From Pseudomonadota bacterium (GTDB lineage Bacteria > Desulfobacterota > Desulfobacteria > Desulfobacterales > Desulfobacteraceae): a DNA stretch of 9,451 bases. Of the stretch, positions 5,677-9,451 are shown in pieces (position 1 is the stretch's first letter; each line of letters starts with the position of its first letter). The stretch is from contig JAHIVS010000081.1 of the NCBI GenBank assembly GCA_018816605.1, positions 1-9,451 of the forward strand. The letters run 5' to 3'. The notes beneath the pieces were generated by a model. It did not search any database. It was given only the letters and a program-made list of their open reading frames with translations, and was not told the origin of the DNA. The position numbers and the translations under genes were made by a program.

Positions 5677-7820
5677 CAATTTTTAATCTGCAGTTCGTAG
5701 ACCTGCCTTCCTTCAGCGCCTTCTTTCCTGAAAAGGACCTCCATCACCCGTGAGCGGCGGATGAGCGTGTCCACGGTCATCTCACTGTGCTTGCCGACAA
5801 TAACGGTTCCCGGTTGGATACTCCCCAGGGCCATTACGATGGCATTGCCCGGATTTTCTTTGGCCCATTGGAGGATATTGTTTTTTTCCTGGGCAAGATC
5901 ATCACATTTTTGGGTCAGAAAACCAATTTCCTGGTCAATTTTCTCCACTGCTTCTTCGATGATTTCACTCTTTTCAAAGCAGCGATCCAGGTTTTTTTCA
6001 GCATTTCGGGCATTGCTCTTTGATTGTTCCAGGCGCTGCTTTAGTTCTTCCAAAATTTTTTGGTTTTCAGGATCAGCCATTTTTGCCTCTAATTCAGCCT
6101 GCTCAAGCTGGGATCGGTCCTGGACATGGGCAAGCTTGGTGATCTGCTTCTGGAGTTCCATGTTCTCTTCTTTCAGCTTGTCTCGCTTTGCCTGAAGAAC
6201 CTGGAGATTTTCTTTAAGATTACGGGTATTGGCCTTATTTTTTTCAAGTTCCTTTTGGGTGAATCCGTCATGGCCGACCTTAATCGTGCAGGGAGTCGCC
6301 ATTTCCGTACCAATATGCTGGGCGCTGACACCCATTTTGGCAACGATCTGGGAGGAGATCAGCTTGCCGTTCTCAATGACACAGGACCCTGAACTCTCAA
6401 TCCGGGTGTCGACAATTTCCTTGCCCACATTGATATTTCCCATGCACACAATCTCGGATTTATGGATAAATTTGGCAAACACATTTCCCCTGGCATATAT
6501 TTTTCCTTCATTAATACCGCCAAGCACCACCAGGTCACCGTCGGCCTCCACAATGCCGCCGTCCAGCTCGACACACTTCACGTCATTTCCCCGAACCTTA
6601 AATCCGGGTTTGATACAGCCCTTTATATTGACATTTCCGTTATAATCAATGTGCCCGGTTTCATAATCCACGTCTCCCCCGGTTATATATTCCTCATGGA
6701 CAAAGATCACGCCGGACAGGGAATATTTGGGAAAGCCCTTAACTGCCGCCAGAACCTTAAGGCCGTCTTCTGACAGCTTGGCCCCTTTTCCAAACCGCAG
6801 GGGAATATCTTCGCCGGGAATCGTTTCCACCTCATCGCCGAAAATAGTCTGTCCCCATCTTGAGTCCAGCATGGGGGTTTTTTCCGCCAGGACCGTTCCC
6901 TCTTCCACATGGGGAATCTCCCCCCTTTCCTTGAAATCAATATTTCCTTTTCCGTCAAGCCCACCGGCTTTCAAGTAATCTGTATTGAAAAAAAACTCCA
7001 ATTTTGCATTCTGGCCCTGGATGGGGCGGACTCCCTTGGCAACCCTGAAGGACTGGGTTTTAAAACCCGATGATCGGATAAATCCGTCTATCATCTCATC
7101 CACCACAATCCCGGACACGATATTTTTTTCAAACAAAGCCTCTTTTACCTCCATCACCAGCATATCCTGGTTAAAATGGTCGGTTTTTGTAAGAAAAGCG
7201 GCCATGAAATCCTTGGAAACCTGCAATTTGATTCCCCCGGCGATTATTTCAGGTTCAAGCAGCTCGCCTGCATCTTCTGCTGCAGGCGGTTCTGCCCCTG
7301 ACGACTCTTTCCCCGGCATCTGATTTTCGGTCATTTTGTTTTCAGGCGCTTCTCCAGCAGGTGGCTGGGTGGCAGGAGCAGCCTTTTTCAAAGGCAGACG
7401 CACCCGGTTCTGCAGCTTCAGGATATAATCGCGCTGTTTGCCTGTCAGCAGTCCGGCGTCCACCAGCATATCCCCAACCAGCCGGGGTTTGCGTTTTCCC
7501 CTGATATCCTCTTCCTGTTCTTCTAAAGCAAGGTCCAGTACACTTTTATTGATAAACCCCTTGCTGATGGCAATGGCACCGAATTTATACTCTTTTTGGC
7601 GGATTTCAAGGGTTTTTGCTGCCCGGGCGAGTCTTTCCATATTTTTTGCAGAGACCAACTCCTGGGCAAGCAAATAGGCAATCAGGTCTTTTTCAAGGGC
7701 AACGGAATCCGTACATTGAATCAGCCCTGCTTCCAATTCTTCTTTTGTAATCAACTGGTTTTTTACGGCCAATAGCCCAATAAGGGGGCAGTTTATATGA
7801 TTTCCACGCCCATTTGTCAT
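5673..7820 (-). CDS. FapA family protein (DUF342) with N-terminal helical repeat module and coiled coil
   Basis: A 715-residue cytoplasmic-looking protein without a signal peptide. Residues 12-137 hold helical repeats of the kind 'G.iai.kGfi' and 'lvGdmLvdaGlLt', resembling the N-terminal domain of type II secretion/pilus ATPases. A Pro/Ala/Glu-rich linker follows (about 146-190). Residues 195-520 are the DUF342 core: FGDEVETIPGEDIP (327-340), then Gly-rich repeated strands such as GNVNIKGCIKPG and DGDLVVLGGINEGKIYARGNV typical of a right-handed beta-helix. Residues about 519-655 form a long charged coiled coil, and the C-terminus returns to the core fold. FapA relatives affect flagellar assembly and polar localisation in Vibrio and other bacteria, but no flagellar gene is visible here. 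GGGAG lies 5 bases before the ATG. The gene starts 19 bases after the IspH-UbiA stop, so both are probably one operon. Confidence 0.88.
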   Translation of the reverse strand: MTNGRGNHINCPLIGLLAVKNQLITKEELEAGLIQCTDSVALEKDLIAYLLAQELVSAKNMERLARAAKTLEIRQKEYKFGAIAISKGFINKSVLDLALEEQEEDIRGKRKPRLVGDMLVDAGLLTGKQRDYILKLQNRVRLPLKKAAPATQPPAGEAPENKMTENQMPGKESSGAEPPAAEDAGELLEPEIIAGGIKLQVSKDFMAAFLTKTDHFNQDMLVMEVKEALFEKNIVSGIVVDEMIDGFIRSSGFKTQSFRVAKGVRPIQGQNAKLEFFFNTDYLKAGGLDGKGNIDFKERGEIPHVEEGTVLAEKTPMLDSRWGQTIFGDEVETIPGEDIPLRFGKGAKLSEDGLKVLAAVKGFPKYSLSGVIFVHEEYITGGDVDYETGHIDYNGNVNIKGCIKPGFKVRGNDVKCVELDGGIVEADGDLVVLGGINEGKIYARGNVFAKFIHKSEIVCMGNINVGKEIVDTRIESSGSCVIENGKLISSQIVAKMGVSAQHIGTEMATPCTIKVGHDGFTQKELEKNKANTRNLKENLQVLQAKRDKLKEENMELQKQITKLAHVQDRSQLEQAELEAKMADPENQKILEELKQRLEQSKSNARNAEKNLDRCFEKSEIIEEAVEKIDQEIGFLTQKCDDLAQEKNNILQWAKENPGNAIVMALGSIQPGTVIVGKHSEMTVDTLIRRSRVMEVLFRKEGAEGRQVYELQIKNC

Positions 7821-7839
7821 ATGATCTCCCGGAAAATTA

Positions 7840-9450
7840 TCAAATAAAAACTGCCATCAGGCCGGCAAACAAAAATGAAGACTCAATCATAAATTCGTAC
7901 TGCCGACGGGATAACAGGCTGTCTTTTTTATGCAATCGTATCAATAAAAGCATGAAAAGGGGAACAAAGGCAAGCAGGAATGCATTGTTGTTGAACAAAT
8001 CTCCCCAATGGGCCACCAGGATGATACAAAAATCAAATACCAGAACATAGTGAATGAGACGTAAACTCAAGTGCTCCCCCAAAAGAATGGGAAGGGTCTC
8101 TTTTCCGGCTATCCGATCTCCCTGGATGGCCAGTACATCAAAAAAGGCGGTCCTGGCAAAAACCAGTCCCGTGGAATAAACAAAGGTGATCACTGCAATC
8201 AGGGGCCGGCCCGAGTTTACAATTGCCGGCAACAGACTGGTGACAATTCCCCAGGCAAAGACGATGAGGATGGTTTTAGACCCTGACACATCCTTGATCC
8301 GGGCAATCGTATTTTTCCCGAAAACAGGCGGGATACGCTTCAGGTTATAGGACAGGCCCAGGAGGGTCATGGCGCCAAGAATGCAAAAGGAAATCCATCC
8401 TGTGGTATAGGCAAGATAAATCCCGGCAGATCCGGAAACCAGGGCAAGAACCCGTAAAAAACCCTGGTGCGCTTTATAAAAAGCCGCCCGGGCCGGATGG
8501 TGATAGGTGTCTGATTTGATGGTAATAATATTGTTTAAAATCTGCATGGACAACACATAAAACATGGCAATGGCAGAATGGACAAGTATCTGGGGAAACC
8601 CCTGGATCCTGGCACAGGCATAGGTCAGCCCCCCTGCGCCTCCGGCCAGTAACAGATTTGTCTTGAGCAAAAAATCCCGGGTATCTGCCAGCAGTCCCAG
8701 GAGGGGATGCTGTTTTTGCAGGGTTTGTGTTATTTTTTCACAGGTATCATTGATAATCCAGTTGGGTGTGGAGGCGCCTGCCGTAATGGCAATGGACTTG
8801 GCCGAATACAAGGCCGTGTAATCAATCTCCCAGGCATTTTCAATATGCATGGCATGGGTTCCTGTTTCCAGGGCAATCTGGGCAAGACGTCTGGTATTGC
8901 CCGACTGTTTTCCGCCCACCACAACGACGGCCTCATTCTGCCGGGCCAGCTGCCGGACTTCGGACTGTCGTTTCTCAGTGGACCCGCAGATGGTGTCAAA
9001 AATCTGGTAATGGGGGGCATTCTTTTCACACCAGGCTTTAATCTGATCGTAGAACACGGTGTTCTGGGTGGTCTGGGCAACCACTACGGCATTTTCAAAA
9101 ATCGGAAGGCTGCCCAGCTGTTCCATTGAAGTTGCGGTATACCCTTTTTGCCTGGCATACCCCAAAAGCCCCACCACTTCCGGATGGTTTTTGTCCCCGA
9201 TAATGATGGTGGCATGACCTTTTCGGGCATATTTATTGATAATCACCTGGACCCGGACCACCCGGGGGCAGGTGGCATTCACAACAGTGAACCCCGCTTT
9301 TTTTAAGGCCTTCTCATCCTCGGGCGGAACCCCATGGGCCCGGATCAGAACAATGCCATTCCCCTTTTCCGGGATGGTGTCTATTCTGAAAATCTTTTTG
9401 GTTTCCAGCATTTCCAGGACCTGGGGATTATGGATAAGAGGCCCGTAGGT
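7840..9450 (-). CDS. ispH: IspH-UbiA fusion: HMBPP reductase joined to a UbiA-family membrane domain (5' end outside window)
   Basis: The frame is open to the right edge; 536 residues are visible and about 25-30, including the first cluster Cys, are missing. An ATG at 9411 is internal, because the preceding TYGPLIHNPQ is the conserved IspH His-Asn region. IspH (visible 1-245) reduces HMBPP to IPP and DMAPP with a 4Fe-4S cluster: His7, RAHG (His39), ATCP (Cys61), HPEV (His89, Glu91), DTICGSTEKRQ (Cys155), SGNTRR (183-188) and AGASTPNW (224-231) are all present. From about 260 on comes a UbiA-type multi-helix membrane domain (about eight hydrophobic segments) with YNLKRIP (368-374) and GDRIAGKETLP (444-454). 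Its Asp motifs are altered: NNIITIKSD (306-314) for NDxxDxxxD and DVLAIQGD (438-445) for DxxDxxGD. IspH is likely active; the UbiA activity and substrate are uncertain. Fusion may tie isoprenoid supply to a prenyl transfer (inference). Confidence 0.93.
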   Translation of the reverse strand, partial: TYGPLIHNPQVLEMLETKKIFRIDTIPEKGNGIVLIRAHGVPPEDEKALKKAGFTVVNATCPRVVRVQVIINKYARKGHATIIIGDKNHPEVVGLLGYARQKGYTATSMEQLGSLPIFENAVVVAQTTQNTVFYDQIKAWCEKNAPHYQIFDTICGSTEKRQSEVRQLARQNEAVVVVGGKQSGNTRRLAQIALETGTHAMHIENAWEIDYTALYSAKSIAITAGASTPNWIINDTCEKITQTLQKQHPLLGLLADTRDFLLKTNLLLAGGAGGLTYACARIQGFPQILVHSAIAMFYVLSMQILNNIITIKSDTYHHPARAAFYKAHQGFLRVLALVSGSAGIYLAYTTGWISFCILGAMTLLGLSYNLKRIPPVFGKNTIARIKDVSGSKTILIVFAWGIVTSLLPAIVNSGRPLIAVITFVYSTGLVFARTAFFDVLAIQGDRIAGKETLPILLGEHLSLRLIHYVLVFDFCIILVAHWGDLFNNNAFLLAFVPLFMLLLIRLHKKDSLLSRRQYEFMIESSFLFAGLMAVFI

Positions 9451-9451
9451 A

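Noticed and set aside
9409..9411. ATG as the start of the IspH-UbiA gene
   Set aside because: The frame continues upstream through conserved IspH sequence (TYGPLIHNPQ), so this ATG is internal and the true start is outside the window.

Overview
The window carries five protein genes and no RNA genes, insertion sequences or CRISPR arrays that I can see. Gene content (a secondary-lipid type megasynthase, a sigma-54 activator of a type I associate with deltaproteobacteria, a FapA/DUF342 protein with an extra N-terminal module, and an IspH-UbiA fusion) and moderate GC suggest a Gram-negative sulfate reducer of the Desulfobacterota, perhaps near Desulfobacteraceae. That placement is inference.

Left part (1-3027, minus strand): the first 1009 residues of a very large synthase running off the left edge. 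It starts with two tandem nitronate-monooxygenase/PfaD-like FMN barrels. The first has lost the catalytic His and the second keeps it. A ketosynthase domain follows, with its active-site Cys in view. It looks like the front of a polyunsaturated-fatty-acid or secondary-lipid type polyketide synthase with enoyl-reductase-like domains fused in cis.

Divergent control region (3028-3274): the minus strand has a strong -24 match and a good -12 match to a sigma-54 promoter (3114-3129), facing the synthase. The leader after it holds a perfect 8-bp inverted repeat. About 115 bp upstream of the predicted transcription start is a cluster of ATGC/GCAT dyads that could be the activator's enhancer site.

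Middle part (3275-5676, plus strand): a sigma-54 enhancer-binding activator overlaps by one base a YihG/PlsC-type lysophosphatidic acid acyltransferase (TGATG junction). With the sigma-54 promoter this suggests a unit in which the activator switches on the synthase and the co-transcribed acyltransferase places the product into membrane phospholipid.

Right part (5673-9450, minus strand): an operon of an IspH-UbiA fusion (5' end outside the window) and, 19 bases downstream, a FapA-family protein. FapA converges on the acyltransferase; the two stop codons share one TTAA. IspH looks fully functional within the visible part, while the UbiA half has degraded Asp motifs.
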